Assembly: GCA_039654915.1 (NCBI GenBank)
Contig: CM077593.1
Coordinates: 59,526,501-59,590,500, forward strand
Length of the DNA stretch: 64,000 nt
Direction: 5' to 3'
Source of the DNA: Aquilaria yunnanensis
Lineage: Eukaryota; Streptophyta; Magnoliopsida; Malvales; Thymelaeaceae
Part shown: in pieces, positions 45,949 to 57,415 of the stretch
How positions within the stretch are numbered: the first letter of the stretch is position 1
Layout: every line of letters starts with the position of its first letter
Program-made: the position numbers and the translations under genes
Notes under the pieces: model-generated
Database searches by the model: none
Seen by the model: the letters and a program-made list of their open reading frames with translations, nothing else
Told to the model about the DNA's origin: nothing

Positions 45949-48268
45949 ATGGAAGTGAGACACAATGAGGAGCCAACCATGAGAGAGCTTCAAGAAACTC
46001 TCAATAGACTTATGGGGAGGATTCAAGACATTGGCTTGAGATTGCCATGGAGGCCAAATCCTATCTTGCAACCAAGGAGAGGTCCAAGGAGAGAAGAACC
46101 CGAGGAGGAAGAAGGACATTGGCATGACCATGGACTTCCAAGGAGGGGGGAGCCAAGAGAGGACAACAACCTAAGCTCCATCAAACTTACCATTCCACCT
46201 TTCCAGGGGAGGAGAGATCCCGATACATATTGGGAGTGGGACCAAAAGATTGAGATGGTGTTTGATTGCCATCATTACTCTGAGGAAAAGAAGATTAAAT
46301 TGGCTACCATAAAGTTCACTAATTATGCTCTTGTATGGTGGAACCAGGTTGTCACTTCTAGAAGGAGGAATGAGGAGGAACCCATCACTACATGGAGAGC
46401 CCTCAAAGCCATGATGAGAAGGAGATTTGTTCCAAGTTACTACTATAGAGATCAACACCTCAAACTTCAAAGGCTTGTGCAAGGCCAAAGGAGTGTGGCG
46501 GACTACCATAAGCACTTGGAGATGACACTAAGCCGAGCCAATGTCAGTGAAGATGAGGAGGCTACCATTGCTAGATTCATCAATGGCCTTAACCATGAGA
46601 TTGCCAACAAAGTGGAGATGGTGCCATATGTCAACACGGAGGATTTGCTTCACGATGCCACTAAGGCTGAAAGAATCATCAAAAGGTCTAAGGCATCCAT
46701 GATGGCTCAAAGAGGAAGTTCTACATGGAGGGGAACGTGGAGCAAGGAGGTACCAAAGCCCAGAATGGAGGCTACCAAGGGAGGCATGTCTCGGCCTCAA
46801 TAAGACTAACCCAAGCTGCCACCCAAAGATGTGCCCAAGTCAAGGGAGATTGAATGCTTCAAGTGTAGAGGCAAGGGGCACTACATGAGAGATTATCCTA
46901 ACAAAAAGGTGATGATACTCAAAGATGATGGAGAGATCACATCCGAGGAGGAAGATGCTATGGAGGAGACACCACCTTTGGAGGATGATGAGCAAAACAC
47001 ACTTGAGCCCAAAGAGGGATACATTGCCTTTGTTTCTAAGAGAACTCTAAGTGTGAAAGCGAAGGAGGAGGTCAATCAAAGAGAGTGTATCTTTGACACT
47101 AGATGCCGAATTAAAGATCAAGTGTGTAGCCTCATTGTTGATGGAGGAAGTTGCACCAATGTAGCAAGTTCAACCATGGTGGAGAAAGTGAAGCTTCTAA
47201 CTCAAAAGCACCCACAACCATATAGACTTCAATGGTTGAATGATGTCGGGGAGGTAAAGGTGGTAAAACAAGTTTCAGTTCACTTTAAAATTGGTACTTA
47301 CCATGATCAAGTTCTTTGTGATGTTGTTCCTATGCAAGCTTGCCATATTTTGCGTGGAGGGAAGTGGCAATTTGAAAAGAAAGTCACACATGATGGAGAA
47401 AAGAACTTGTACTCACTTGTTCATAAAGGAAGGCCGGTTACACGTAGTCCACTTTCACCATAACACATCTTAGACGATCAAAGAAAACTTCAAAGTGAGG
47501 TTGAGAGAAAAGAAAAAGGGGGGAAAGTTGAGGGCAAGAGTGATGAGGGGAAAGCTGAGAGAACAATCGAGAGATTAAGTGAGAAGAGTGAACATGAGGG
47601 GAAGGAGAGTGGAGAGTTCCCAAGAAAAGAAATTAAGTGTGAAGTTGAGAGAAGACTAGAGTGTAATGAACCCAAGCCGAGTGAACAGAGAATGACCTAC
47701 AGAGATGCCATACTTTCATCTAACATAGTGGAGTTTTCTTCTAGTGTTGTGTTGTCTTCTTTTCAGGACTTAAGTGGAGATAAGTTACAAGAATCAAGTG
47801 AGTTGCTGCCCATCCAAGAAGTTGATGTTCCCAACATTCCAAGTCATGTCCCATGCATCAAACCAACAACGGAGGTTGAGAAGGAACAATTTGAGATAAG
47901 TCCAAGTGATTTTATATGCAAAAGTTTGCCTAACATTGTTTCTTATCCTATGGTTCAAGGGGATAAAATTGTTGCAACTCCACTCGAAGTCATTGAGTGC
48001 AAAGGTGAAAATTTTGTGGTTCTTACACCAAAGGAAGATACTTGGAGACTAAGTCCATCCATTGTAATGTATTTCTTCCTAACACCTAGATTTGATGTGG
48101 TTTTGCATGAAAATCTCAAACAATGTGTGTTTGCTTGCAATGTTATTTTGAAGAATGGTTTTCATGAAACTAGACTAAGGGAAGGAAGTAAGCATGAAAC
48201 TTTGACAAAATATGGTTTTAAAGCTTCTAATTCTTTGGTTTTTTCAAATCCTTTTTGGAATTGCTTGA
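45949..48268 (+). pseudogene. R gag-protease polyprotein, one frame with two stops
   Basis: ATG 45949 (MEVRHNEEPTMRELQ). Gag domain about residues 75-240 (IPPFQGRRDPDTYWEWDQKI, YALVWWNQV, LKAMMRRRFVPSYY, YHKHLEMTLSRA, ARFINGL). Stop at 46801-46803; then the zinc knuckle CFKCRGKGHYMRDYP (46855). The acidic linker is followed by a protease with LIVDGGSCTNVAS (about 47132-47170) and the VSVHFKIGTYHDQVLCDVVPM block. Stop at 47461; then a Ser/Lys/Glu-rich spacer and a conserved-looking PR-RT spacer to 48268, where a T LTR cuts it. All pieces share one frame. It resembles Reina-type gypsy. The DGGS in place of DTGS may be family-typical. Confidence 0.85.
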
Positions 48269-49013
48269 TGATAGCCGAAGGGCTATCGCCTTTATCTAAC
48301 CCAAACTCGGAGTGTCAGGAAACGCGAGGAAGCTATTAGCCCCCCCGAGGTACTAAACAGATCGCCTTCAGAAACGGAGAGTCAGCTATTGCATGCGGAA
48401 CAGCATCTCCCCGAAGGTGGAACCTTGAATTAGGGAACCCCCGAACTGCGGGCATATTTCCCGAAGGGGCATCGTCCGTACCAGAGGATGACCTCGGCCA
48501 GGGACCTCAGGAGTACGGTAGGAGCATTTAAGGAGCCTCTGACATGCCGCCCACAGACGCTACATGTCACCTCAAATGGCGATTTGACACGCCAACGCCG
48601 TCCAGGTCTTGTCACGACCTGTCTCGGTTCGAGACTTAAGGAGCCTGCCACCGGCTACTTCTCCCCTACGCCCAAAAATTCAGAGAACATCTGACCGAAC
48701 ACGTGTCACGATCTGAACGGGCTGGACATTCCTATAAATACCAGGAAACAAACCCTGGCAAAGGGTTGGACTCCTCCCCCTTGAGAAAACACAGGCAAGC
48801 CCACTAAAAACTCTAATGCTTCCCCCTCACCTTCTCAGGGAACTGACTTAGGTGTCGGAGGCTCCTCCTCGGAAAAGCATCCCGGGGACCTCCTAACCCC
48901 TTTCTCTGAGCTTTGCGGCACGTTCCCCTGGGAAACTCCAGCACCAGACGCTCTCCTTCACAGGAAGTCCCCCCGGAAGTGACCATGCCTTCCAGTGAAG
49001 ATGTCCCCGGACA
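48269..49013 (+). mobile_element. 5' LTR of a T-family element, inserted in R
   Basis: 745 bp from TGATAGCCG to GGACA, TATA at 48733-48740. A divergent, GC-rich subfamily of the T LTR. CTTGA (48264-48268) is the left flank. The right end of this element is lost. Confidence 0.85.
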
Positions 49014-49218
49014 TCATTTGGCACCGTCAGTGGGAAACCATCCTCGGGTCACCGTCGTTGAGACTCGGCGTTCTAAGGACAAGGGACTCCCGAGGTCCCC
49101 GTCCGCGCCTGAAGTCCAACCGGCCACTGACCAAGAACCCCCAGGGACCTCCACGCCTGAGGAAGAGCGCCCTCTAGTCATAACCATGAGCTTCCTACAT
49201 GACTTTCAACGTTCTGTT
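49014..49218 (+). other. Primer site and leader of the truncated T element
   Basis: TTTGGCACCGTCAGTGGGAA (about 49017-49036) matches the T1 and T2 primer sites. The following sequence matches the leader and the start of T gag only loosely. It is cut at about 49218 by the G LTR remnant. Confidence 0.65.
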
Positions 49219-51092
49219 GTGGCCTAATCACTTAACCCTCTCTCATTTTCGTCCTCCACTAGCCCAAGAACACAGCCACACTTCCTCCATCGCCACCACA
49301 CTTTCAAACTTGCAGTTGATTGAAATTGAAGGCAAAAGGAAGCAGTTGGAGGCAAACTAGAGCTATTGCTTGGAAGCTTCAAGGATCAAGCTTGACTTTT
49401 GGCCTACCCACTTTCGTAAGGGTTCTCTTGCTCTAATGGACTTTTTTTTGAAATTTTCAAGCATCCATGGAGCTAGGGCTAAGCTTGGAAGAGAGCCACG
49501 AGGTTGATGAACCAAGCTTTGTTAGGGGAGTGCAGTTATTGAAGGTTTTGTGACCTAGTGTGAAGTGCACAAAGATGGTAGTGAAATGAGGGTATCTAGG
49601 GCCCAAAGTTAATACTAACTACTAGTAAAATCCTCCTAAGACCAAGCATTATATTGAGGAGGGTTACCATAGTGATTTGATTATGTTTATTACATGTTCT
49701 GTGGAGTAATTTATGGTTATTATTGCTGCCGCATTTCGTGTGTTTGTTTGTTGTGAATGGCTGCTGCATTTGGTTGCTATATCTTGTATAAATGCATTGT
49801 GTATTTTGTGTTGTAGTATCTTTGGATACAGGTTTTAATGATGGTTTCATTGCCTATTGAATCCAAGTTCTACCCTTACTAAGTTTCTCAATGAAACTTA
49901 CCCCCCTCAATTCTGTCATTTTAGGTCTCGATGAAAGATTAACTTCAAACTAACCTTTGTGGTTTGAGTTTTGATCTAAATTTTTAGGTACATGAACTTC
50001 CATTTGTATAGTTGTGAATTGGAAATTTTGGTAATTTTAGGAGTACATTAGGTATTTTTAATGGTGGTACTTATTGTGTTGTGCAGCAGCTGTCCAACAT
50101 CTTGTTCTGGAGTACATTGTGTATCAGGTAATCTTGTAACTTAGGGTGCATATTTAGCTGAGTTAAGACCATTATGTAGTGCATGTATGCATGTACATGT
50201 AGTGTTTGTAAAATGAGATAAGTATGAACATTCGAGTAATGTTTTGGCCATGTAAGTGATATGGTTCAAAGTTGCCTAAGTGTGAATGATAGGCCACTTA
50301 CTTGTAAATTCTGTTTTAGTGACATCTGGTTGTTAAATGCAAGTGAATGTATTTCCTATGTGTAATGGACATATATGGGGTCACTTTGGAGGTCTTTTCC
50401 CTTGTGAATGAAGTGTTTGCACACTTATGAAATTTTGTATGGGCAAAATGGTCATAAAGTGATCAGAATTTTGACTCTATACTTAAAGTTCTATATCTCC
50501 CTGTGTCGAAGGAATCTTGGCATGAAAATTTTACCACACCTAGAAAACATCTAGTAGTCAAACTAGGATTTGAAATTTCAGAATTTGGAGACTTGTAGCT
50601 AAAGATATGACATTACAAAGTTGGCTAAGTTACTATTCATTTGGTCAGAATTTTGTAGCCAACTTCCAAAATCCATAACTTGGTCCATATGTGGGCTATT
50701 GATGAAAAAAAAATTCCTTGGTTTGCTCTGAACCTCTGCTTGATAATAGAGCAAATAAAATAGGGGGTACATGGCTAGAATGATACAGTTTATTAGTGGA
50801 CGTTACCAGTGCAGTGGCTGGTCTCCAGAACTTAACAAGATTGCATAATGTGTCGTAGCCAAGATTAAGACTTGTGCTAGTATTTTCCTTCTTTGCTGCC
50901 CTGGTGTGCATGAGATGTGAATATTTGTGTGATGGTTGGATCAATATGCATGTGTTTATATAGTGCCCAAGAGGGCCACTTGGGTATGCACACTAAGGGT
51001 AGTGTTCTGATGGCCTACAGAACATTACCAATCCTGGGAGTCTAAATGCACAATTTTGACACCATAATTGGACTACCCCGAAGTGGGTAACA
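49219..51092 (+). mobile_element. G LTR (plus), first 600 bp missing
   Basis: Plus-oriented G LTR beginning inside the LTR at GTGGCCTAATCAC and ending GGGTAACA at 51092, before CATAC. Reverse-complement comparison with 15606-19129 shows about 600 bp of LTR start lost. Confidence 0.88.
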
Positions 51093-51566
51093 CATACCAT
51101 CCTTAAACATATAGGCAAACTGAGAGAACCATACATGTGTTGGAGGATATGCTAAGGTGTTGTGTCATACACTTTTAGGGAGATTGGGACCAACACCTTG
51201 CTTTAGTGGAGTTTTCCTACAACAATAGCCATTTCTTATTGATTTGCATGGTACGTTATGAAGGACTGTATGGTAGAAGGTGCATAACTCCACATTGTTG
51301 GCATGAGCCTTGGGATAAGCTAGAAATAGGGCCAGAGCTCATAAGGGAAACTACTGGGAAAGTCAAGCTGATCAAAGAAAGGATTAAGGCTGCCAATAAT
51401 AGGCAAGAGTCCTCCGCTAATTGAAAAAGCATAAGAGGCCTTAAGTTTTAAATAGAATACTAGGTGTGGTTGAAAGTGTCTCCCATGAAAGGAGTAATGA
51501 GATTTGCTAAGAAGAGTAAGTTAGCTCCAAGGTAGGTAGGACCATACCAAAATATGGCAAGGATAG
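51093..51566 (+). pseudogene. H integrase, catalytic Glu side and C-terminal part
   Basis: Continues with YHP, a stop, then RQTERTIHVLEDMLR with the catalytic Glu, a stop in VIHF, and WDQHLALVEFSYNNSH. Then YGRRCITPHCWHEP, IRETTGKVKLIKERIKAA and KVGRTIPKYGKD-like text. Cut at 51566 by the T-like solo LTR with GATAG at 51562-51566. Confidence 0.87.
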
Positions 51567-51659
51567 TGATGCGGTCCGGGGGCGCGGAGCCAGCATCTGA
51601 TGCGGTCCGGTTAGGCGGAGCCAGCATTTGATGCGGTCTGGTTAGGTGGAGCCAGCATC
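51567..51659 (-). repeat. Three tandem 31-bp units at the LTR terminus
   Basis: Units 51567-51597, 51598-51628 and 51629-51659 each begin TGATGCGGTC and end AGCCAGCAT plus one base. On the element strand each ends CCGCATCA, i.e. each could serve as an LTR end. Confidence 0.9.
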
Positions 51660-52655
51660 TCCACTGTGTGCAGCGGTGTAGGCAGCAAGGGGTCCTGGAG
51701 GTAGAAGAAGGTACCCTGAGAGGGTCACCTTAAGTGGTGGCCGGCAGCTTCCTGGTATCGTGGCTGGTGAGGATGGGAAACACTTCTGGCACGGGAGAGA
51801 GCCCGGAGCGGAGATCCTTCTGGGAGACTTGGTTGAAATACTCAGAAAACAGGGGTCAGGAGGCCCCCGGGGTGGTTTTCCAGGGGGGAACCTCCGATGC
51901 CCAAGTCAGTGCTATTAGAACGGGACACAGTAATAAGCACAAGGGACTCTTGCCTGGCATGTCTTTCCGAGGGCTGAAGGGAGAGTATTCAGGCAGAGGG
52001 AGGAGAGCGTCCTCTGTTTTCAGGCCTCTCTGTCCTATTTTTTTTTCTCTCTCTAGAGAACCCCCCTGTCTGTGACCATTTCCCTAGTATATAAGGGAGG
52101 GGGCGATCCCTTCAGATTGTGGCACGTGTATGGACGGATGATGTTCGTACTTCTGGGCGTAAGGGCCCCTAGTAGCCTGCTGGCTCCTCGGTCCGCGAGT
52201 CGTGGTAGGTGTAGCACTGTGTGACAGGATGTATGCTGTGATGCCGTATCAGAGCGGGTCTGGGGGTGGCGTGTCGGAGATGTATATGAGTGGAGTGTCA
52301 GAGACTCCTTGATGGCTCTTGCTGTGCAACCGAGGTCCCTTTGGTTGATGTCTCACTTCGGGGTAAGGGGCCCTTTCCCTGAGTCGGGCTGGAACTTTGG
52401 TGTCTACATCTTCGGGGGGCTTTCTCCCGCAAGGGGTGGTTGGTCTTTCTCCCCCGAAGCTGGTTCGGTCGCCCTCCCGAAGGAGGCGCTACACTAGCTC
52501 CCGAAGTTGGAATTTGGTGAGCTACCGAGGTCGTGCGCCTCAGGTGTATGACTTCCTTCACTCTGGAGTTCTTTCCGAGGTCGTATGCCTCAAGTGTCTG
52601 GCTCCTTCTTTCCCGTGGTCGGTAGGTGGTTAGGGCGATAGCTCTTCGGCTATCA
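51567..52655 (-). mobile_element. Solo LTR of T-like family
   Basis: 1089 bp, plus-strand edges TGATGCGG and GGCTATCA, flanked by perfect GATAG (51562-51566, 52656-52660). On minus it starts TGATAGCCGAAGAGC like other T LTRs. It is longer (1.09 versus 0.71 kb) and GC-rich; TTATATACTAG at about 52084-52094 (minus) may be its TATA box. Its end carries three 31-bp repeats. Confidence 0.9.
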
Positions 52656-52689
52656 GATAGCGAATATAGCCTACAAGTTAGAGCTACCT
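52656..52689 (+). pseudogene. H integrase tail fragment
   Basis: After GATAG the text continues ANIAYKLELP, the usual integrase C-terminal KVAYKLELP block, and is then cut by an R LTR fragment. Confidence 0.82.
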
Positions 52690-53162
52690 TTATGCGAACC
52701 CCTATGGTATAATGACCATGAAACGCGCCCAAGATGTGATTCAAGCTCCACAAGACATCAAAAAGACTAGGTTTCAAAACCCCCATGCCTAATCAACCTG
52801 TGATTAGAAACAAGAAGTATAGAATTCCAAGAACACAAGCAATCTTGTGCACCAAGGCAGTCCGCCAAGAACCAAAGAGAAAACCTCTCCAAAGAGCAAT
52901 ATTATTTTGGCAATAATTTATGTGTTTACATCCAGAATATGTGCCTTTATACAGGCCTAAACTAGGGTAAAAATCTAGGCAAAATTCGCAGCCCAAGTCA
53001 CCTAGGAAACCTAGTTACAAAAGACTCAAGAAAACCTAGTCAAACTAGGACTCCTAAACCTTTCTAACCATGTTTAGTGTATGCAGCCTATGCCACTTGT
53101 CCTAAGTGAGCTGAATTAATTCCATAGCCTAAATAACATCCTAAATAATGTATTTAAATAGG
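52690..53162 (-). mobile_element. R LTR fragment (minus)
   Basis: The last 470 or so bases of an R LTR on the minus strand (starting TTATGCGAACCC, i.e. its end). It stops at about 53160, where copia gag-pol begins. No duplication is visible, so 53162 is a breakpoint. Confidence 0.85.
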
Positions 53163-53164
53163 AA

Positions 53165-54430
53165 TTGAATGAAAATTTAGACAAGAAAGGTTTTTCATTT
53201 ATAATAAAGGACAAATGTTGTTCTATTTATTTGAATGAAATCTTTTATGGTAGTGCTCAACTTAGCAATGGGTTATATGTTCTAGACCTCGAAGATCCAA
53301 TCTATAATGTTAATACCAAGAAGGTCAGATTGAATGATTCAAACCTGACCTATCTCTGGCACTGTCGCTTGGGCCATATAAACGAGACTCGCATATCCAA
53401 TCTCCATAAGGATGGACTCTTGGACTCATTTGATTTTGAATCATATGAGATATGTGAGTCATTTTTGTTGGGCAAGATGACCAAAGCCCGATTCATAGAG
53501 CAAAGTGAAAGGGCTAATGACTTATTAGGACTCATACATAATGATGTATGTGGCCCTATGTCTATACATGCTAAAGGAGGTTTCCAATACTTCATTACCT
53601 TCATTGATGACTTCAGTAGATATGGCTATGTGTATCTCATAAGACACAAGTCAGAATCCTTTGAAAAGTTCAAAGAATTCAAGAATGAAGTAGAGAATCA
53701 ACTCGGGAAGAGTATCAAAGTGCTTCAATCAAATTGAGGTGGAGAGTACTTGGATCGAGAATTCCTTGACTATCTAAAGAACTGTGGTATAGTATCACAA
53801 CTCACTCCACCTGGTACACCTCAATGGAATGGTGTATCTAAAAGGAGAAATCGAACTCTATTAGACATGGTTCACCCCATGATGAGTCAAGCTGACCTTC
53901 CAAACTCCTTTTGGGGACATGCTCTAGAGACAGCCGCTTTTACACTAAACCGAGTTCCATCTAAATCGGTTCAAAAGATACCATATGAGATATGGAGTGG
54001 GAGGCATCCCAATTTGTCTTTTATGAAAATTTGGGGCTGTAACACTTATGTGAAACATCAATCCTTTTGTTGGGTATCCGAAAGAAACAAAGGGTTACTA
54101 TTTCTACAATCCTTCTGAGCAAAAAGTGTTTGTTGCTCGAACTGGTGTCTTCTTAGAGAAAGAGTTTATCTCTAAAGTGACTAGTGGGAGGAAAGTAGAA
54201 CTTGAAGAAATTCAAGAACAACAAGGAGACATCGAACCTGAAATGGAACCTGAACAGACACCACAAGATGTTGTGGTTCAAAAGTCTGTTCCTGTAGCAT
54301 AGAGCCCACATAGGTCTGGTAGGATTCGGCGTGAGCCTGAGAGATATGGATTTCTCGTGACTCACACTGGGAATGTGATGCTCGTGGATCAGGATGAGCC
54401 CACAACCTACCAACAAGCTTTGTCGGGCCT
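53165..54430 (+). pseudogene. A2 protease tail, GAG-pre-integrase and integrase
   Basis: Open 53165-53737 and 53750-54118. GAG-pre-integrase has WHCRLGHINETRISNLHKDG. The integrase core has HNDVCGP (first Asp), ITFIDDFSRYGYVYL, then QSN followed by a TGA stop (53735-53737), where plant copia has SDRGGEY. The catalytic Glu is Lys at 53840-53842 (NGVSKRRNRT). Later blocks are FWGHALETAAFTLNRVPSK and YEIWSGRHPN. After 54118 a frameshift leads into the linker (KEFISKVTSGRKVELEE), with a stop at 54301. Confidence 0.9.
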
Positions 54431-55380
54431 GACTCTGAGAAGTGGCTAATGGCCATGAAATCTGAGATGGAATCCATGTATGAAAACCAAGTATGGACTT
54501 TGGTTGACCCACCTGAAGGGGTAAAACCCATAGGGTGCAAATGGGTTTTCAAGAAGAAAACTGACATGGATGGTAATGTGATTACCTTTAAGGGACGATT
54601 GGTTGCAAAAGGTTTCAAGCAAATTCATGGTATTGACTACGATGAAACTTTTTCACTAGTTGCTATGCTTAAATCCATCCTAATTTTGTTCGCTATTGTT
54701 GCACACTATGACTATGAGATATGAAAAATGGATGTCAAAACTGCATTCCTAAATGGAACGCTACTTGAGGATGTGTACATGACAAAACTGAGGGTTTTGT
54801 CACTCTTGAGAATGCCAATAAAGTGTGCAAGTTGCAAAGGTCTATTTATGGACTAAAGCAAGCTTCTCGAAGTTGGAATCTTCATTTTGATGATGCAATC
54901 AAAGAGTTTAGTTTTATAAAAAATGAAGATGAACCTTGTGTCTACAAGAAGGTTAGTGGGAGTGCTATTGTCTTCTTGGTGTTGTCTGTAGATGACATAC
55001 TACTCATCGGGAATGACATTCCTGAACTACAGTCTGTAAAGACTTGGCTAGGGAAATGTTTCTCTATGAAGGACTTGGGTGAAGCAGCCTATGTGTTAGG
55101 CATCAGGATTTATAGAGATAGATCTAGAAAGCTTCTGGGCCTAAGTCAAAGTACATTTATTGACAAGGTGATAAAGAGGTTTAGCATGCAAGATTCCAAG
55201 AAAGGATTCTTGCCCATGTCACATGGTATAACTCTTTCTAGATCTCAATGTCCGAGTACACCCGAAGAGAGAGAGCGGATGAGTAAGATTCCATATGCTT
55301 TAGCTGTTAGATCTATCATGTATGCCATGATATGTACTCATCCCGATGTCTCATATGCTTTGAGCATGATGAGCAGGTAC
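54431..55380 (+). pseudogene. A2 reverse transcriptase
   Basis: Open 54449-54724 (WTLVDPPEGVKPIGCKWVFK, FKGRLVAKGFKQ) to a TGA in place of the Trp codon after YEI. Then MDVKTAFLNG, a frameshift near 54790, and the long frame from 54823: RSIYGLKQASRSWN and the active site SVDDILLIGND (Tyr changed to Ser, both Asp kept). KTWLGKCFSMKDLGEA, GIRIYRDRSRKLLGLSQ and CTHPDVSYAL follow. Confidence 0.92.
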
Positions 55381-55923
55381 CAATCGAACCAATCGAACCC
55401 CCGTGAGAGTCACTGGACAGCTCCTAAGAACATCCTTAAGTACTTACGAAGGACTAAGGATGCATTCTTGGTCTTTGGAGGTGAAGATGAGCTCATTGTA
55501 AGGGGTTACACCGATGCAAGCTTCCAATCCGATAAGGATGATTTTAGATCACAATCTGGTAATGTGTTTTGTATTGGTGGTAGTGCTGTGAGCTGGAACA
55601 GTTTAAAGCAAGACACAGTATCTGACTCTACAATGGAATCTGAGTACATTGCCGCCTCTGATGCTGCGAAGGAGGCAGTTTGGATCAAGAAGTTCATCAC
55701 TGAACTTAGAGTGGTTCCAAGCATTGCCGACCTGATAGAGCTCTATTGTGACAACAATGGAGCAATCGCACAGGCTAAGGAACCTCGATCTCACCAGCGA
55801 TCTAAACACATACTCCGATGCTATCATCTCATTTGGCAGATCATCGAGAAGGGTGATGTAAGGATATGCAGGACTTCGACAGATAGCAACAATGTTGATC
55901 CGCTGACAAAGCCCCTTATGTAG
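55381..55923 (+). pseudogene. A2 RNase H
   Basis: In frame with the RT from 54823 to the stop at 55921-55923. Blocks YTDASFQSD, STMESEYIAASDAAKEAVW and YCDNNGAIAQAKEP carry the usual Asp, Glu, Asp. Ends NVDPLTKPLM. A 9-bp in-frame duplication (caatcgaac, about 55380-55400) gives QSNQSNP just upstream. This is the best-preserved coding stretch in the window, about 1.1 kb open. Confidence 0.92.
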
Positions 55924-55986
55924 CAAAAGCATGATAGCCATTCTAGGTCCATTGGTATTAGATACATGGATGATTGGCTTTAGTGC

Positions 55987-55997
55987 AAGTGGGAGAT
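55987..55997 (+). other. Polypurine tract of A2
   Basis: AAGTGGGAGAT directly before the LTR start TGTTAGCG. Confidence 0.85.
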
Positions 55998-57412
55998 TGT
56001 TAGCGTCGTGCCCAAAAAGCCAATCATGAGATGATTGTATTTTTGCACAATGAGTCATGATATTTTATTAAGGCATTAATCCAGCAATTATGTTTGTTGT
56101 TCTGTTTCTGCGTAACATAATAAACATAATTGTAACCCTAGAATAATGATATTCTCAAACGTCCCTGGTCTAGTATTATTGTGGAGCGGGTTGCAATAAT
56201 ACATAACGACTAGCATAAGTGGAGACTAATATGATATATGTAGTCTACATATGGGCACAAGTTGGAGAACTTGTGTACTGGACTAACCCACCATGAGAAC
56301 ACTACATGGATCGTTATATGAGTGTCATAAGTGATTCTCATAGTGATCATGGTATATGTAGTCCTTTGACCTAAGATCATCAAGGTTCCCTACATGTGAG
56401 TCATATAGTTTGATACTTTCCTTTGTTGCTCATAACTGAGTGAACTTGAAGGAGGTCATTGGGTATGTCACATATCATGCGGAGGGATTTGTATGATCAA
56501 GATGGGATTTGTCCCTCCTATGTAACGGGAGTGATATCTTCGGGCCCCTTGATAGAGTAAGACTTAGAAAAATGCATGGCCGTGCTCGGATGAGTTGATA
56601 TACAATATCAATGTCATCAGTTTAAGTTGGTCTACTCTGTAATCAAGAAACCAAAGATTGAGCTATACGAGAGTGACACATTCCATGTCTTGTGCTTAGT
56701 CTTGATATCTTGGACAAAGGGACAATGGATTATATCGGTGATGATCATAAAGGTTTAGTCGAATCACCGACAACCTTGTCACTTGGGTAGCAATGATGTG
56801 TTGCTAGACACCGACCATTGCTTATGATCATAAATATGATTTATTATCATTGCCAATGTGGTAAGAGCCTATTGGGTCACACACATAGAGCTATTTGGAT
56901 CATTAGAGTGCATGGGCTAATTATTTGGGTTATGGTTTCACTTTAATTTCGTGTTAATAATGGGCCCAAGAGTTGAGCCTTTATTAAGCCTGAAATTCAG
57001 GCCTAATTGGATTAGGGCTTTGATGCCCATTAGGCCTGGAAGTTGAGTCTCACTATAAATACAACTTTTAGTGAGAAATTCGCAGGTCTCCTTGCCCTAG
57101 CCTCCCAAAAGGACAGCCGCACTCTTATCTTGCAATTCTTTGGAGGACGCAAGCTAGCACTGCGAGCGCAAGAGAAACGCATCTGCTGGGACGTGGTGGA
57201 AGCGTGGTGATCCCGAGAGGCTCGTGTGGATACCATAGAGAGCTTGAACACGTCAACTGTTCAGGTTTTGTGATTCGAATCCACAGTTGAGTGAGAGATC
57301 TCAACCGAAAATTAGGTATGAAAATTTTTTAACACCCAGTTTACCCCGTTTCACTTGGATCCTGGAGGGTTTTGGTTAGATTCTGCTGTGTTGTTTGGCT
57401 CCCAAAACCCAA
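55998..57412 (+). mobile_element. 3' LTR of A2
   Basis: About 1415 bp from TGTTAGCGTCG to AAAACCCA, with CACTATAAATAC near 57051-57062 as probable TATA box. It runs directly into T2 pol at about 57413 with no recognisable duplication. Confidence 0.92.
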
Positions 57413-57415
57413 AAC

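Larger units (their letters stand above)
43910..51092 (+). mobile_element. Composite insertion in H integrase: R + T + G pieces
   Basis: Bounded by perfect CATAC copies (43905-43909, 51093-51097), across which the integrase reads ...FRSAYHP. Inside: one base T, then R 5' LTR, R leader, R gag-protease (to 48268), T 5' LTR and leader (48269-49218), and the last three quarters of a plus-oriented G LTR ending GGGTAACA at 51092. The left end is R and the right end is G. A likely history is a G LTR insertion giving CATAC, R inserted at its start, T inserted in R, then a deletion removing the R and T 3' parts and the G LTR start. Confidence 0.75.
53165..57412 (+). mobile_element. Copia element A2, 5'-truncated, plus
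   Basis: Second copy of the A family. It begins inside the protease tail (LDKKGFSFIIKDKC, matching A1 at about 4210) and continues through integrase, RT and RNase H, polypurine tract and a full 3' LTR. The 5' LTR, gag and protease core are missing. Better preserved than A1. Confidence 0.9.

Noticed and set aside
52298..52786. 162-codon minus frame rich in Arg/Ser/Pro
   Set aside because: It runs across the LTR border at 52655 into the H fragment and R LTR; GC-rich LTR sequence lacks stops by composition.
54153..54618. Two overlapping minus frames opposite A2 linker and RT
   Set aside because: The same antisense pattern occurs opposite A1 RT at 2923-3183, so it follows from the copia coding sequence, not from a gene.
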